Positions 53,149 to 62,313 of a DNA stretch of 64,000 bases are shown piece by piece (the first letter of the stretch is position 1; the number at the start of each line of letters is the position of its first letter). The notes below the pieces were generated by a model. It was given only the letters and a program-made list of their open reading frames with translations, searched no databases and had not been told where the DNA came from. The DNA comes from Caldilinea sp. CFX5 (GTDB taxonomy: Bacteria; Chloroflexota; Anaerolineae; Caldilineales; Caldilineaceae), in contig QWII01000023.1 of NCBI GenBank assembly GCA_021405325.1, positions 1 to 64,000 on the forward strand, read 5' to 3'. Made by a program: the position numbers and the translations under genes.

Positions 53149-54664
53149 ATAGGAATGGATCAAAAGTGTACTCTGTTGATTTATCCCTATCATCGCCCAG
53201 CACAAGGTGACAATTCGGCTTAAGTGTTATTGCAACGACACTTTTCCCTTTCACATACACGCGCTCCAGGATTTGCTTTAGCAATTTACTTTGAGCTTCC
53301 ACGTCATCGCCACACTGTTCCCAGTACAAAGTGAAGTTATCCAACAGATCGATGGCCCGTTCTAACTCATTTGTATTAACTGGGTCTAAATTTTCCAACT
53401 CCTGCTGAAGTTTCATCCGTTGTTGGATATATTCTTCCTCATCGGTGATAAAACCTAGATCCCACCGGCTATCCATGCGTTTAATAACGGAACGAATATC
53501 CTCTAACCGCTTTTTCACATCATTCTCGCCCAACAAAGCGCTTATTGATTTTGCGATTGTCTGGCGCCAATGCGTCGGTGGCTTGAGTTGCAGCAAAACC
53601 TCAATGACCTGTTTGTCCAAAATCTCTGTCTTCACAAGCCCTTGCTTACATTGGTAGCCCAGTTCGTGGGCCAAACAGCGGTAACATTTATATCCTTTCT
53701 TATCGTATGCTTGTGGTCGCATTTTTCCGTAGCTGCGGAAAGTAGGCGTTGACGGACGATTGCAACAACAGTCATAGCAGTAAACCAAATTTCTGAGCAA
53801 ATACGGGTTATACTTGATCGTTGGCAGGTGATGACGCGCACGCTTTTCACGTACTTCCTGACAATGGTTGAAGAGTTCTTCATCGATCACTGCTTCATGT
53901 TGTCCATCAAACCATTCCACCGGTGCTGTCCAGGTGCGAGCGCCATCAGCAGTGCGTAGGCAGGCTTGATAGGAGACTTTGCCGAGGTAGATCTGGTTTT
54001 GCAGCATATCGCGCACGGTGTCTTTGGAAAAGGGCCGACCCCGCTTGGTCTTGTAACCCTGCTCGTTGAGAATGAGGGCAATGTCATTGTCGCTATACTC
54101 ATCGGTGGCGTAGAGGGTAAAGGCCAGCCTTAGGCCGACAATCTCTTCTTCATGCGGAATCAGCACTTTGTCTTTGTTCTTGATCATGCCAAAGGGTGCG
54201 CCGTTGTTGTGCAAGCCTTGGCGGGAGCGCTCCTTTTTCCCTTTGGCAACTTCATCGGCCAGGTTTTTGCTATACCAATCGGCCATTGATTCCATCATGC
54301 CTTCGACCAGTGCGCCAGCGGGGCCGTCGCTGTCCTCTGAAGGTTCACTGACCGAAAAGACTTTCACACCAAAATCATGGCGTAGGAGCGTCTTGAGGGC
54401 CACGGCATCGGTGCGGTTGCGAGCGAAGCGATCAAATTTGTGGACGACAATGGCGTCAAACTTGCCTTCTGCGGCGGCTTTGCGCATCTGTTGAAAGGCG
54501 GAGCGATCAATAGTGCGCCCAGATTGGGCTTCATCTTTGTAAACTTGCACCAGGATGCCAGCTTGAGCAGTGATCCAGGCTTCAATTGCCCGCTGCTGGG
54601 CATCCAACGAAAAATTGCCGATTTGATCTTCGGAACTGGTTCGGATATATGCTGCATAGCGCAT
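53147..54664 (-). CDS. Large serine recombinase
   Basis: A 505-residue site-specific recombinase. The resolvase catalytic domain (1-150) has nucleophile S10 in YIRTSSEDQ and the arginines of KFDRFARNRTDA. It is followed by the recombinase domain (about 175-285, GFMIKNKD-like GAPFGMIKNK, then GYKTKRGRPFSKDTV), a zinc ribbon (CYDCCCNRPS, CYRC and QCKQG) and a C-terminal coiled coil (~390-440). This is the order of phage- and ICE-type large serine integrases. It is the probable integrase of the island. The Shine-Dalgarno is weak (CAAGG). Codon use is closer to the chromosome than the cargo's. Confidence 0.94.
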   Translation of the reverse strand: MRYAAYIRTSSEDQIGNFSLDAQQRAIEAWITAQAGILVQVYKDEAQSGRTIDRSAFQQMRKAAAEGKFDAIVVHKFDRFARNRTDAVALKTLLRHDFGVKVFSVSEPSEDSDGPAGALVEGMMESMADWYSKNLADEVAKGKKERSRQGLHNNGAPFGMIKNKDKVLIPHEEEIVGLRLAFTLYATDEYSDNDIALILNEQGYKTKRGRPFSKDTVRDMLQNQIYLGKVSYQACLRTADGARTWTAPVEWFDGQHEAVIDEELFNHCQEVREKRARHHLPTIKYNPYLLRNLVYCYDCCCNRPSTPTFRSYGKMRPQAYDKKGYKCYRCLAHELGYQCKQGLVKTEILDKQVIEVLLQLKPPTHWRQTIAKSISALLGENDVKKRLEDIRSVIKRMDSRWDLGFITDEEEYIQQRMKLQQELENLDPVNTNELERAIDLLDNFTLYWEQCGDDVEAQSKLLKQILERVYVKGKSVVAITLKPNCHLVLGDDRDKSTEYTFDPFL

Positions 54665-54723
54665 GGTATACCTTGTCTTTCTTGTGTACCAGCAGGTAGC
54701 GAATGCCTACTGGTACAAGTTGA

Positions 54724-54999
54724 TTAGGAATTGTCCACGTTGGTGCGTAGGGTTTCCAGCGCTTTAGCGAGGTTCACATCATAGCAAGCGGGTGCATTGA
54801 TGTGTGCTGTTACTGCCCGTAGGCCCACTTGCCCTAAAACTGTCCCTGCTTCAAAAAGATTCAGGTCAAGCCCCTTGCAAACATCATAGAGGACCAGCAA
54901 TTGCGGCAGAACTTCCTGCGGATAGGCGAGACCGGCATCTTCCTGACATTCCTGGCGCAGGCGTTTCAAGGCATTCAACCCGTTCAGATCAGTTCGCAT
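54724..54999 (-). CDS. Small protein upstream of recombinase, unknown
   Basis: A 91-residue mostly helical, hydrophilic protein (NALKRLRQECQEDAGLAYP, LLVLYDVCKGLDLNLFEAG). AAGGAG lies 6 nt before ATG 54999, and a perfect palindrome sits 22 nt upstream, overlapping a probable promoter. It lies 59 nt ahead of the recombinase gene on the same strand and may be cotranscribed. A similar small protein of unknown role often accompanies large serine recombinases; its place suggests regulation or directionality control. No family recognised. Confidence 0.7.
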   Translation of the reverse strand: MRTDLNGLNALKRLRQECQEDAGLAYPQEVLPQLLVLYDVCKGLDLNLFEAGTVLGQVGLRAVTAHINAPACYDVNLAKALETLRTNVDNS

Positions 55000-55020
55000 A
55001 TATGCTCCTTTGTTTTTTAG

Positions 55021-55043
55021 TTGACATTGCTTTACAATGTCAA
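55021..55043 (-). promoter_or_regulatory. Operator palindrome over the recombinase-operon promoter
   Basis: Perfect 23-nt inverted repeat TTGACATTG-N5-CAATGTCAA. On the minus strand its first six bases, TTGACA, can be the -35; 17 nt later CTAAAA stands as a weak -10. A repressor bound here would block transcription of the small gene and recombinase. Confidence 0.55.
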
Positions 55044-55076
55044 CGGCAGTCACCGACACAATTGAGATTGCCAAGG

Positions 55077-55107
55077 GAGAAGCCTGTAGCGCTAATACAG
55101 GCTTCTC
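55077..55107. terminator. 12-bp hairpin
   Basis: Perfect stem GAGAAGCCTGTA/TACAGGCTTCTC with a 7-nt loop (55077-55088, 55096-55107), followed by TTGC. It lies between the divergent small-protein and HTH genes. Confidence 0.6.
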
Positions 55108-55278
55108 TTGCTATTCTGTTTATTCATCGGATCATAGCTTCCTCCTGTTGCTGACTATGGTCATGGTGGTGCTTGATGTCTTACGCAAAAACAAGTATAA
55201 GCAGTTGTATTATACCGAATTTTTAAATTTGGTCAAATCTGACTAATCTTAGTTATTTATAATTAAAAAAAGTAAAAT

Positions 55279-55506
55279 ATGGTTAACAAAGCTTCTCCTT
55301 TTGAACACAAAGTGTGGTTTAGCGTCAGTGAGGCTTGTGACTACCTGGGCGTATCCAAAGTCACACTCTATGCCTACATGAAGGATAGACGCTTGCCCTA
55401 TTACTACCTGGCGGGGACAAGACAACGGCGAATCCAAAAGACTGATTTAGAAGCGTTGTTAGTTCCAGGTAATCCTGATGAAGTAGATCAAGAAGAAATT
55501 GAATAG
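55279..55506 (+). CDS. Excisionase-like HTH DNA-binding protein
   Basis: A 75-residue protein of the helix-turn-helix 17 / MerR-like excisionase group: VWFSVSEACDYLGVSKVTLY, YMKDRRLPYYYLAG and RRIQKTDLEALL. The three parts are the helix, turn and wing of that fold. Divergent from the recombinase operon, so it may control excision or bind the palindrome 240 bp away. No clear Shine-Dalgarno precedes ATG 55279. The acidic tail (DEVDQEEIE) is usual in such proteins. Confidence 0.82.
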   Translation: MVNKASPFEHKVWFSVSEACDYLGVSKVTLYAYMKDRRLPYYYLAGTRQRRIQKTDLEALLVPGNPDEVDQEEIE

Positions 55507-55856
55507 AATGATGGTGTAGATAGGGAAACGAACTTGCTGTAGAATTTTGTGAACTTAAACCTATAGAGTAAAATAGCATAAATGCTTCTATTCCCGTAAC
55601 CCGCCTTGCCGCTGCATTGAGAGGCAATTTGTTTTTCTGAACGAATTCTATTGCAAAGCTGCTTGTTAACGCCAGTACCTTACCGCAGTAGCTTTCCTTA
55701 ACTTGCCGAAGGTTGACAGAGATTGCCGCAAATCTACCTGCTTAAATTTATAATAGAGAACCAACGACAAGTCATCCTTGTTGGTAGTCCAAGATGATTG
55801 ATGCTTTTTTGTAAGGTAGTCTGCTAAACTGATTTTGAATAGAATAGGAATGATAG
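55507..55856. other. AT-rich gap before the cargo genes
   Basis: No gene seen. TATAAT stands at 55749-55754, about 100 nt before the NERD gene, and TTGACA at 55714 is too far upstream to be its -35. AGGAATG lies just before ATG 55857. Confidence 0.4.
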
Positions 55857-57551
55857 ATGGCTCGTCTCATCCCAAAGACTGATCCAAAAAATATTGTTAA
55901 TTATGGTGAACGGTTAGTAGTTCAAGCGCTTCTCGACCAGTTGCCCTCAGATTATATTGTCTATCATAGTTATCCCTGGTTACGTCCACGACGCCACGAG
56001 ACAACAAATAAAGAATTTCTGCAGCCTGGTGAAGCTGATTTTGTGATACTTCATCCTCAGCAAGGATTATTGGTGTTAGAGGTAAAAGGCGGCACTTTAG
56101 AATTTCGTCATGAAAGTCACTCCTGGATTCGTACGGAAACTTGGAGTGGGCGTCAACACGAAATTCAGGATCCCTTTCTGCAAGCAGAGCGTAACAAATA
56201 TGCGTTGCGCGATCGGATTCAAGAACACGAATTATTTTGCAATAGCGGACCTCTTCGCTTTACCCTAGGCCATGCTGTGGTCTTTCCTGACTGCCGCTAT
56301 GAGGGCGTCTTACCAACCCACGTACACGAATCAATCCTGATTAGTGCCGACGACTTAACCACGCTTGCGAAAAAAGTTACGCAAGCTTATGATGCCTGGT
56401 GTCCGGTTCATAGACCTCAGAGCCTGCCACAGGTAGAATTTGCGGCCATCATCGAGTCACTTAGCCCTATCTTTCGGCTAACACCTGTGTTGTGGCGTAC
56501 CTTAGACGATCAGGAAGAACGCATCAAACGGCTGACTGATGATCAAGCGCGTCTGTTAGCAATGTTGCAATATCAGGAACGAGCCGCAATCGAGGGCGTG
56601 GCAGGATCAGGCAAAACAATTCTGGCTATGGCTCAAGCCCAGCGTTTTGCGCGTATGGGCCGGCGTACATTGCTCGTTTGCTACAATCGCCTCTTAGCCG
56701 ATTGGCTGCGCAGTCAATTACCCAACCAATATCATAACACCATTGTTGTGGAAAGCTATCACCGCCTCTGCCGCGAGATGTGCCGTATCGCGAAGTTACC
56801 TTTCCCAGCATCATCATTTAATCAAGATTTCTGGGACTATGAGGCGCCCGAGTTGTTAGAGCAGGCGGCACAGGTGGTGGGCAATATTCAACGCTTTGAT
56901 GCTATTGTGGTCGATGAAGGACAGGATTTTCGCGACTTCTGGTGGCTCACGTTAGAGAAGCTCTATCGAATCGGTGTAGAAAATGGCCCACTTTATATCT
57001 TTTACGACCCCAAACAGAACATATATGTAGAAAATCCTACGCTACCAGCAGACTTGGGGCGTCCTTTCGTGCTACCCACGAACTGTCGCAATACGCGTCG
57101 TATTGCAACCCATTGTGCTGCCATCGTAGGTATCGATCCTGCGGTCCATGATGATGCGCCTGAAGGGGCTGCACCCCGCGAGATAGCAATTCATGGCATG
57201 AAGGATATTATTCGCCAGACTAAACAAATTGTTCAAGAATGGTGTCTCCGTGACCGGGGTGGTCTTGCACTCAATCGAGTTGCTATCCTGACGCCAACTA
57301 GCGTAAACAAGTGGCCGGAAACCTTCGGCCATATTCGTTTGGTTCAGGAACACGAGGAATGGCAAAGTGGTAATGGCGTGTTACTGACCACACACCGGCG
57401 ATTTAAAGGGTTAGAGGCTGACGCCATTGTTCTAGCCGGAATGCCTACACCAGGCAGCACGCCTACTTATTCGCTGGCTGATCACTATGTAGCTTGCTCA
57501 CGCGCAAAACATTTGTTGGAAATTATTACCGATCCATCAAGCTCACTTTAA
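55857..57551 (+). CDS. NERD-domain nuclease/UvrD-type helicase
   Basis: A 564-residue fusion. The NERD (nuclease-related) domain, residues ~14-130, has PGEADFVILHPQQGLLVLEVKGG (D61, E75, K77; quoted in two parts: GEADFVILHP, VLEVKGG), the D...E-X-K centre of the PD-(D/E)XK fold. The superfamily 1 helicase follows: Walker A GVAGSGKTILA (K253), Walker B IVVDEGQDF (D353, E354), FYDPKQNIY, and VLLTTHRRFKGLEADAIVL. Such fusions are found in DNA repair and in defence islands. The start is 50 nt ahead of... the sigma gene lies 50 nt downstream, so they likely share a transcript. AT-rich, unlike the chromosome genes nearby. Confidence 0.92.
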   Translation: MARLIPKTDPKNIVNYGERLVVQALLDQLPSDYIVYHSYPWLRPRRHETTNKEFLQPGEADFVILHPQQGLLVLEVKGGTLEFRHESHSWIRTETWSGRQHEIQDPFLQAERNKYALRDRIQEHELFCNSGPLRFTLGHAVVFPDCRYEGVLPTHVHESILISADDLTTLAKKVTQAYDAWCPVHRPQSLPQVEFAAIIESLSPIFRLTPVLWRTLDDQEERIKRLTDDQARLLAMLQYQERAAIEGVAGSGKTILAMAQAQRFARMGRRTLLVCYNRLLADWLRSQLPNQYHNTIVVESYHRLCREMCRIAKLPFPASSFNQDFWDYEAPELLEQAAQVVGNIQRFDAIVVDEGQDFRDFWWLTLEKLYRIGVENGPLYIFYDPKQNIYVENPTLPADLGRPFVLPTNCRNTRRIATHCAAIVGIDPAVHDDAPEGAAPREIAIHGMKDIIRQTKQIVQEWCLRDRGGLALNRVAILTPTSVNKWPETFGHIRLVQEHEEWQSGNGVLLTTHRRFKGLEADAIVLAGMPTPGSTPTYSLADHYVACSRAKHLLEIITDPSSSL

Positions 57552-57601
57552 TGACGTGTTAGACAAATGTCAGTAAAGTGATTTGTTCTCATTCGTAAAT
57601 T

Positions 57602-59308
57602 ATGTCAAAGCGCACCCAAGTCAAACGGCTTGCACGTATATTAGGCTGTACGAGAAATCAAGCAAAACAGTTTGGTCAAGAAATCAATCGGCAGTTGGCA
57701 CTACGTGGCCAGCGTGGGGTATCGCTTGCTAAAGTGGTTATCGCTGTCGAAAAAGTGGGATCTGAGCAACTGACACCACAAGGGATTGTCAATTTTCTCT
57801 ATCATGACTTATTACCCTCAACTCCTATTGCATGTGCAGACAAGGTGAAAACTGTTCCAAGCCACATACAGTCAACATTCCTTATCGATTGTTCGCGAGA
57901 AGAATTTGCTACAGAGCAACACGCGCCCAACACAATTCAATTAGTATCGTTGTCGGCGGATTCGTTAACACCTGTTTCTGATAGAGTTATTTCTGATCCT
58001 TACGTTGTCTTGGATAATCTCCTTTCTGTAGCACCAAGTCAAGTCACCTATGGGCAGATCGAAGCTGCGTTGAGACTAGCGGGTTATGATCCTTTTGCAT
58101 GTGAGTCAGAATATAGTTGGTTAATCGAACAGCTTGAAGTGCGTCAGATTCTAGTCGTTGATCAAATAATTGATGAGCAGGGGATATTGGCTCAACTAGA
58201 AGCAGACGCACAGGCTAATTCGGCTGAAGTACAACAATTGTTAGTAGAGATTTTTGGTAAACCTGCTGCAGAAGATATCCTGCTAACTGCTGAAGAGCAG
58301 CGACGGTTGATAGAAATTGTGCGTGATGGAGAACGGGCCAAAGCTGCACTTGAAAATGCACCTTCAGAGATAATCAAACAAGAGCTTTGTCGACAAACCA
58401 GTGTTGGTAAGCAGGCACGAGAAACCTTACTCATGCGGAATCGCGGTCTCGTGGGATCATTGGTACTAAAGTATATGGGTAAGACAAAGCACCTTGAATT
58501 TGAGGACCTTTTTCAAGAAGGGATGATGGGGTTAGATAAGGCGATTGAACGTTTTGATTTAGATCTCAACATGCACCTATCCACTTATGCAACTTGGTGG
58601 ATTCGTCAAGCTATCACACGTGCAGTGGCGGACCAGGACCGAACAATTCGTATTCCGGTTCATCGTTATGAAGATCTAGTCCAATACCAAAGGGCTGTTA
58701 ACGAACTAGAATTATTGTTAGAACACACGCCAACTGCTGTCGAGATTGCAGCGCACCTTAATCGACTATCGCCTAATGTCGTAAATGCCTTTAATGTAGT
58801 AGAGGGAAACATGCAGTTACTCCCTGCTGAGATTAAGACTGAAATTGAGCGTGCAGTTGTATATGTACAAAGGCTGGAAGAGCTATCAAATCTACACCCA
58901 CTTAGCCTAGATCAGCCGGTACGGGTGGAAGGGGACACTTCTGTGATCGATCTGATCCCTGACCCAGTGGAAAACCCTGTTGAAACAGCCGTTTTTGAAC
59001 GTCTACTCACATCACAGATTAAAGCGGTGTTAGATGTACTCACGCCGCGAGAACGTCTAATCATCATTCACCGTTTTGGTCTAGATGGTAATGAGGAACA
59101 TACATTAGAGGCAATTGGTCAAAAACTAAATGTAACCCGAGAGCGTATACGCCAAATTGAAGCAAAAGCATTACACAAGCTGCGACATCCTCGGCGGCTT
59201 CGATTGCTGAAAGATTTTTGTGAGAGGAAAGTAAAGGAAAATCTACATGAGTATAGCCATAGTGATCCGGTGCCGAGAGCACAATCGAACGAAAAAGCTG
59301 CCGCTTGA
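57602..59308 (+). CDS. Sigma-70-family factor with novel N-terminus
   Basis: A 568-residue protein. The last ~300 residues are a primary-type sigma factor: region 2 (275-355) with EDLFQEGMMGLDKAIERFD and TYATWWIRQAITRAVADQD, region 3, and region 4 (490-548) with LTPRERLIIIHRFGLDG and VTRERIRQIEAKALHKL. Regions 2.4 and 4.2 look intact. Residues ~145-190 resemble region 1.1 (VTYGQIEAALRLAG). Residues 1-75 form a separate helical segment I cannot place. A full-length sigma encoded between two helicases is unexpected. It could direct RNA polymerase to the cargo or to host/phage promoters. The gene overlaps the helicase by 62 nt. Confidence 0.9.
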   Translation: MSKRTQVKRLARILGCTRNQAKQFGQEINRQLALRGQRGVSLAKVVIAVEKVGSEQLTPQGIVNFLYHDLLPSTPIACADKVKTVPSHIQSTFLIDCSREEFATEQHAPNTIQLVSLSADSLTPVSDRVISDPYVVLDNLLSVAPSQVTYGQIEAALRLAGYDPFACESEYSWLIEQLEVRQILVVDQIIDEQGILAQLEADAQANSAEVQQLLVEIFGKPAAEDILLTAEEQRRLIEIVRDGERAKAALENAPSEIIKQELCRQTSVGKQARETLLMRNRGLVGSLVLKYMGKTKHLEFEDLFQEGMMGLDKAIERFDLDLNMHLSTYATWWIRQAITRAVADQDRTIRIPVHRYEDLVQYQRAVNELELLLEHTPTAVEIAAHLNRLSPNVVNAFNVVEGNMQLLPAEIKTEIERAVVYVQRLEELSNLHPLSLDQPVRVEGDTSVIDLIPDPVENPVETAVFERLLTSQIKAVLDVLTPRERLIIIHRFGLDGNEEHTLEAIGQKLNVTRERIRQIEAKALHKLRHPRRLRLLKDFCERKVKENLHEYSHSDPVPRAQSNEKAAA

Positions 59309-61934
59309 TATATTGCAGGTTGCACGCGATGATGATAAAAAGTTAGTCAGCAGACGTCTTACAGAGGTGGGTAAAGAAGTAGTAAAAGGCCCCTGGCAGT
59401 ATGAAGCAAAACCATTCAAAAAAGGACTTTACTGCCAACACTGCTTAAATATGGGAAACCGTTCCCCTTTACCTGTAGACGAGGAAGATTTGCCTGACCT
59501 CACATTAGCTGATCGTCCTATTGTTTTCATCGATCCTAAATTATTTCAGGCCGAAGCGACTGCAGAAATCCTACAAGAGACATTCAAATCGGTTCATTAT
59601 TCTGTGCGTAAATTACCCCCAATAGCGGCGCATTATGGTGATGCTGCTGCGCTGAATAGACTCATTCCTGAACTGCGTACTACGATTCGCAAGCATATCA
59701 TTGGTGAAGATGGGCATCTCTACCGTTTTCAAACCGAGGCAATCCAGGCCGCACTGGATGGACATGATGTTGTGGTTACAACACCTACAGCTAGCGGCAA
59801 ATCGTTAAGCTATATTGTTCCGATTTTCGATACACTTTTACGAGATCCTAACGCAACTGCCCTCTACCTCTCCCCTCTTGTCGCGCTCACAGAAGATCAG
59901 TTAGAGTCGCTTACAGAGTTGGATAATTCTGGGACGGACTGGGAAGCGAAAGGTGCGCGTTTTTCTAATTATCGAGTATGCCGTAAATTAGAATTAGGCA
60001 ACCGGAATATTACCATTGCACGTTATGATGGTCAAGTATCTCCCGGCGACCGAGAATATATTCGTCGTACACGCCCTCAATATGTCCTGACCACACCAGA
60101 TATGCTGCACATGGCTCTCTTGAACGGTGCATTTCAGGAGAAACAGTGGGCCTATCTTTTTGCCGGGCTGAAGTATGTCGTCATCGATGAGTTACATACA
60201 TATAAAGGTGTTTTTGGAGCTTCTTTTGCCAATTTGATACGCCGGTTACTTAGAGTATGCCGTGAGCATGGATCGGCCCCTAAGTTTCTTTCTGCATCGG
60301 CCACTATTCGTGAGCCGGAGACCACTGTAGAAAAGCTCATTGGTCGGCGCCCAATTCTAATCGATGGTCGTGAATCAGGAGCGCCTCAGAAGCCACGAGT
60401 CTTCGTTCTCTGGTCAAATGAAGTAGCTAATGATACACGGGCGCTTTCAACTCAGGCCAAAGATGTACTACTTTTTGCACTACGCAATCGAATTCGGACA
60501 ATTGCTTTTGGCCGCTCAATCAGCGAGATCAACGACATTTATCGTTTTGTTATGGCTGAGTTACGCGAACTCGACAATAGTGAGATCGCAATTACACCGT
60601 TTATGCGTGAATTACGATCAGATGAAAAAAGACAAATTATTCGCAATCTGAAAACAGGGACTATCCATGGTGTTATTTCAACAACTGCGCTTTCAATGGG
60701 TGTTGATATTGGTAATTTGTCTGCTGCCGTTGTAATTGGATTTCCTGGGTCAATTGCAGAACTATGGCAACAGGCTGGTCGCGCCGGTCGTGCTGGCGAA
60801 GGTTTGGTTATTCTTATTGCAGACAGCAATCCTTTAGATCAATTTTTCGTAAATCACCCTGATGTCCTTTTTGATCTTAGTGCCGAACCCATCTACTGTA
60901 ACCCTGATAATCCGTACATTGTCAAAGGCCACTTGTTATGCGCTGCTCGAGAACTGCCGTTACAAGAGGATGAGGTCGAAACTTTTGGTCCGTCTGCCCA
61001 AGATATAGTTAAGGAATTGATAAGAACTGGAGAATTGATCTATGAAGATACGGGTGGTTTGAACCTAGCCGAGTCCATCCGCAAAAATTTTGAGGAAATC
61101 CCGCTCAGAAATCTTAGCTTTGCTATCAATGTCACGACAGAGGACAACCACGATCTAATTGTGCAGGTGGATGCGACGCGTGCCCAACGGGCCTTGCATC
61201 GGTATGCACATTACCAATACTTAAATCGCTATTTTGAAGTCACGCGCTTTAATGTAGATTTTGCTTCACAGCGTGGCGAGATCCTAGTCAAGGAATTGGA
61301 AAAGCCAGAGTATACAACAACAGCGCGTATGGAACGTGAAGTACGTGTCCAACACCATCTGCGCCACCAGCCATTCCGTGCTTTCCAATTATACTTTGGT
61401 CATGTGCGTTCACAAACAAATGTGGTAGGCTATTATCGAGTTCCTCTGTTTACTCGTAACGAGCCATTCCAATACCAACCTTTAGGTATTGCCGCACCGC
61501 CACCTTTAGCCTATAATACTCATGCTTTATGGTTTACGTTTAACACATCGATCTTAGCTCTATTTACCAGTGAGGAACAAGAAGCTGGGCTTTATTCTCT
61601 AACCGAAGCAGTGCGATTAGCAACTGCGGTTGAGGAACTGTGTGATCCATCAGATCTTGTTTCAAGCAGCACAGCCAGCCACCCTGATACACAACAACCT
61701 ACGATCATGGTCCATGACGCAACCCCCGGAGGTATCGGTATTACTGAGTCAGCCTACAGTAAAGCGCGGCAAGTATTAGAGAGAGCGCTACTCATTTTAG
61801 ATGAATGCCCATACTGCTCGACACATCCTGAAAGCCGTGGTTGTCCATATTGCGTGACCGCGCAATATGGTGATGAAAGTACAATTAACCGCCATGCAGC
61901 GATTGAAATAGCACGGGCGCTACTAGAAAAATAA
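59247..61934 (+). CDS. MrfA-like DEAD/DEAH helicase with DUF1998-type C-terminus
   Basis: An 895-residue superfamily 2 helicase. Zinc-finger-like residues stand at the N-terminus (CREH; CQHC at 63-66). Motifs: Walker A TTPTASGKSLSYIVP (K185), DELHTYKGVFG, SASATIREPE, and QQAGRAGRAGEG. The C-terminal part has VHDATPGGIGITE and four cysteines (CPYC, CPYC), the DUF1998/MrfA zinc cluster. Bacillus MrfA repairs mitomycin lesions; drmB-type DUF1998 proteins occur in DISARM defence. ATG 59247 lies inside the sigma gene in another frame, with AAAGGAAA 8 nt before it. This 62-nt overlap suggests coupled translation. The end is followed by a broken gene. Confidence 0.92.
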   Translation: MSIAIVIRCREHNRTKKLPLDILQVARDDDKKLVSRRLTEVGKEVVKGPWQYEAKPFKKGLYCQHCLNMGNRSPLPVDEEDLPDLTLADRPIVFIDPKLFQAEATAEILQETFKSVHYSVRKLPPIAAHYGDAAALNRLIPELRTTIRKHIIGEDGHLYRFQTEAIQAALDGHDVVVTTPTASGKSLSYIVPIFDTLLRDPNATALYLSPLVALTEDQLESLTELDNSGTDWEAKGARFSNYRVCRKLELGNRNITIARYDGQVSPGDREYIRRTRPQYVLTTPDMLHMALLNGAFQEKQWAYLFAGLKYVVIDELHTYKGVFGASFANLIRRLLRVCREHGSAPKFLSASATIREPETTVEKLIGRRPILIDGRESGAPQKPRVFVLWSNEVANDTRALSTQAKDVLLFALRNRIRTIAFGRSISEINDIYRFVMAELRELDNSEIAITPFMRELRSDEKRQIIRNLKTGTIHGVISTTALSMGVDIGNLSAAVVIGFPGSIAELWQQAGRAGRAGEGLVILIADSNPLDQFFVNHPDVLFDLSAEPIYCNPDNPYIVKGHLLCAARELPLQEDEVETFGPSAQDIVKELIRTGELIYEDTGGLNLAESIRKNFEEIPLRNLSFAINVTTEDNHDLIVQVDATRAQRALHRYAHYQYLNRYFEVTRFNVDFASQRGEILVKELEKPEYTTTARMEREVRVQHHLRHQPFRAFQLYFGHVRSQTNVVGYYRVPLFTRNEPFQYQPLGIAAPPPLAYNTHALWFTFNTSILALFTSEEQEAGLYSLTEAVRLATAVEELCDPSDLVSSSTASHPDTQQPTIMVHDATPGGIGITESAYSKARQVLERALLILDECPYCSTHPESRGCPYCVTAQYGDESTINRHAAIEIARALLEK

Positions 61935-61959
61935 TCGATTATGCAATGATCTCGCCTAG

Positions 61960-62313
61960 GTGACCGTAGCCAAAATCATTCACGAGCCGGTCATTCTCAT
62001 TACGATCAACCGCTTGTACCGGCGTGGCATGAGCGCTGAGGAACTTTACGAAGTCACGCGTGGCAACTGGGTGATCGGTCAGCGTCGCGCACAGGCGAAA
62101 TATGCCTTTGCCGTCTACAATGGTATTATCCGTGAGGTCTACGAAATCCACCGCTGGCAGCCGGCCACTGCTCACAGAGAGAGCCAAAAACGACAGTAAC
62201 GCTGTCGTTTTGATGGCGTTGTTGCTACACATTTGCGTCACTACGTGGGCGGAAGCACCGTCAATTATGCCATAACCGGTACCCAGAATCCGATCCGTTA
62301 TGTGAACTGTTAG
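61960..62313 (+). pseudogene. Small gene broken by an in-frame stop
   Basis: A GTG at 61960 opens a frame reading ILITINRLYRRGMSAEELYE, then RGNWVIGQRRAQAKYAFAVY and REVYEIHRW, interrupted by TAA at 62197-62199. The same frame continues RCRFDGVVATHLRHYVGG and ends TQNPIRYVNC. I recall this LYE-TRG-W--G-RR ... GxQNPIRYVN pattern from small domains in nuclease-associated proteins, but cannot name the family with certainty. The stop lies in the loop of a hairpin, which suggests a small insertion. Confidence 0.5.
62187..62211 (+). terminator. Hairpin inside the broken gene
   Basis: AAAACGACAG-TAACG-CTGTCGTTTT: a perfect 10-bp stem ending in four T, terminator-like. Its loop contains the premature TAA. 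It could end transcripts of the upstream helicase gene. Confidence 0.55.
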
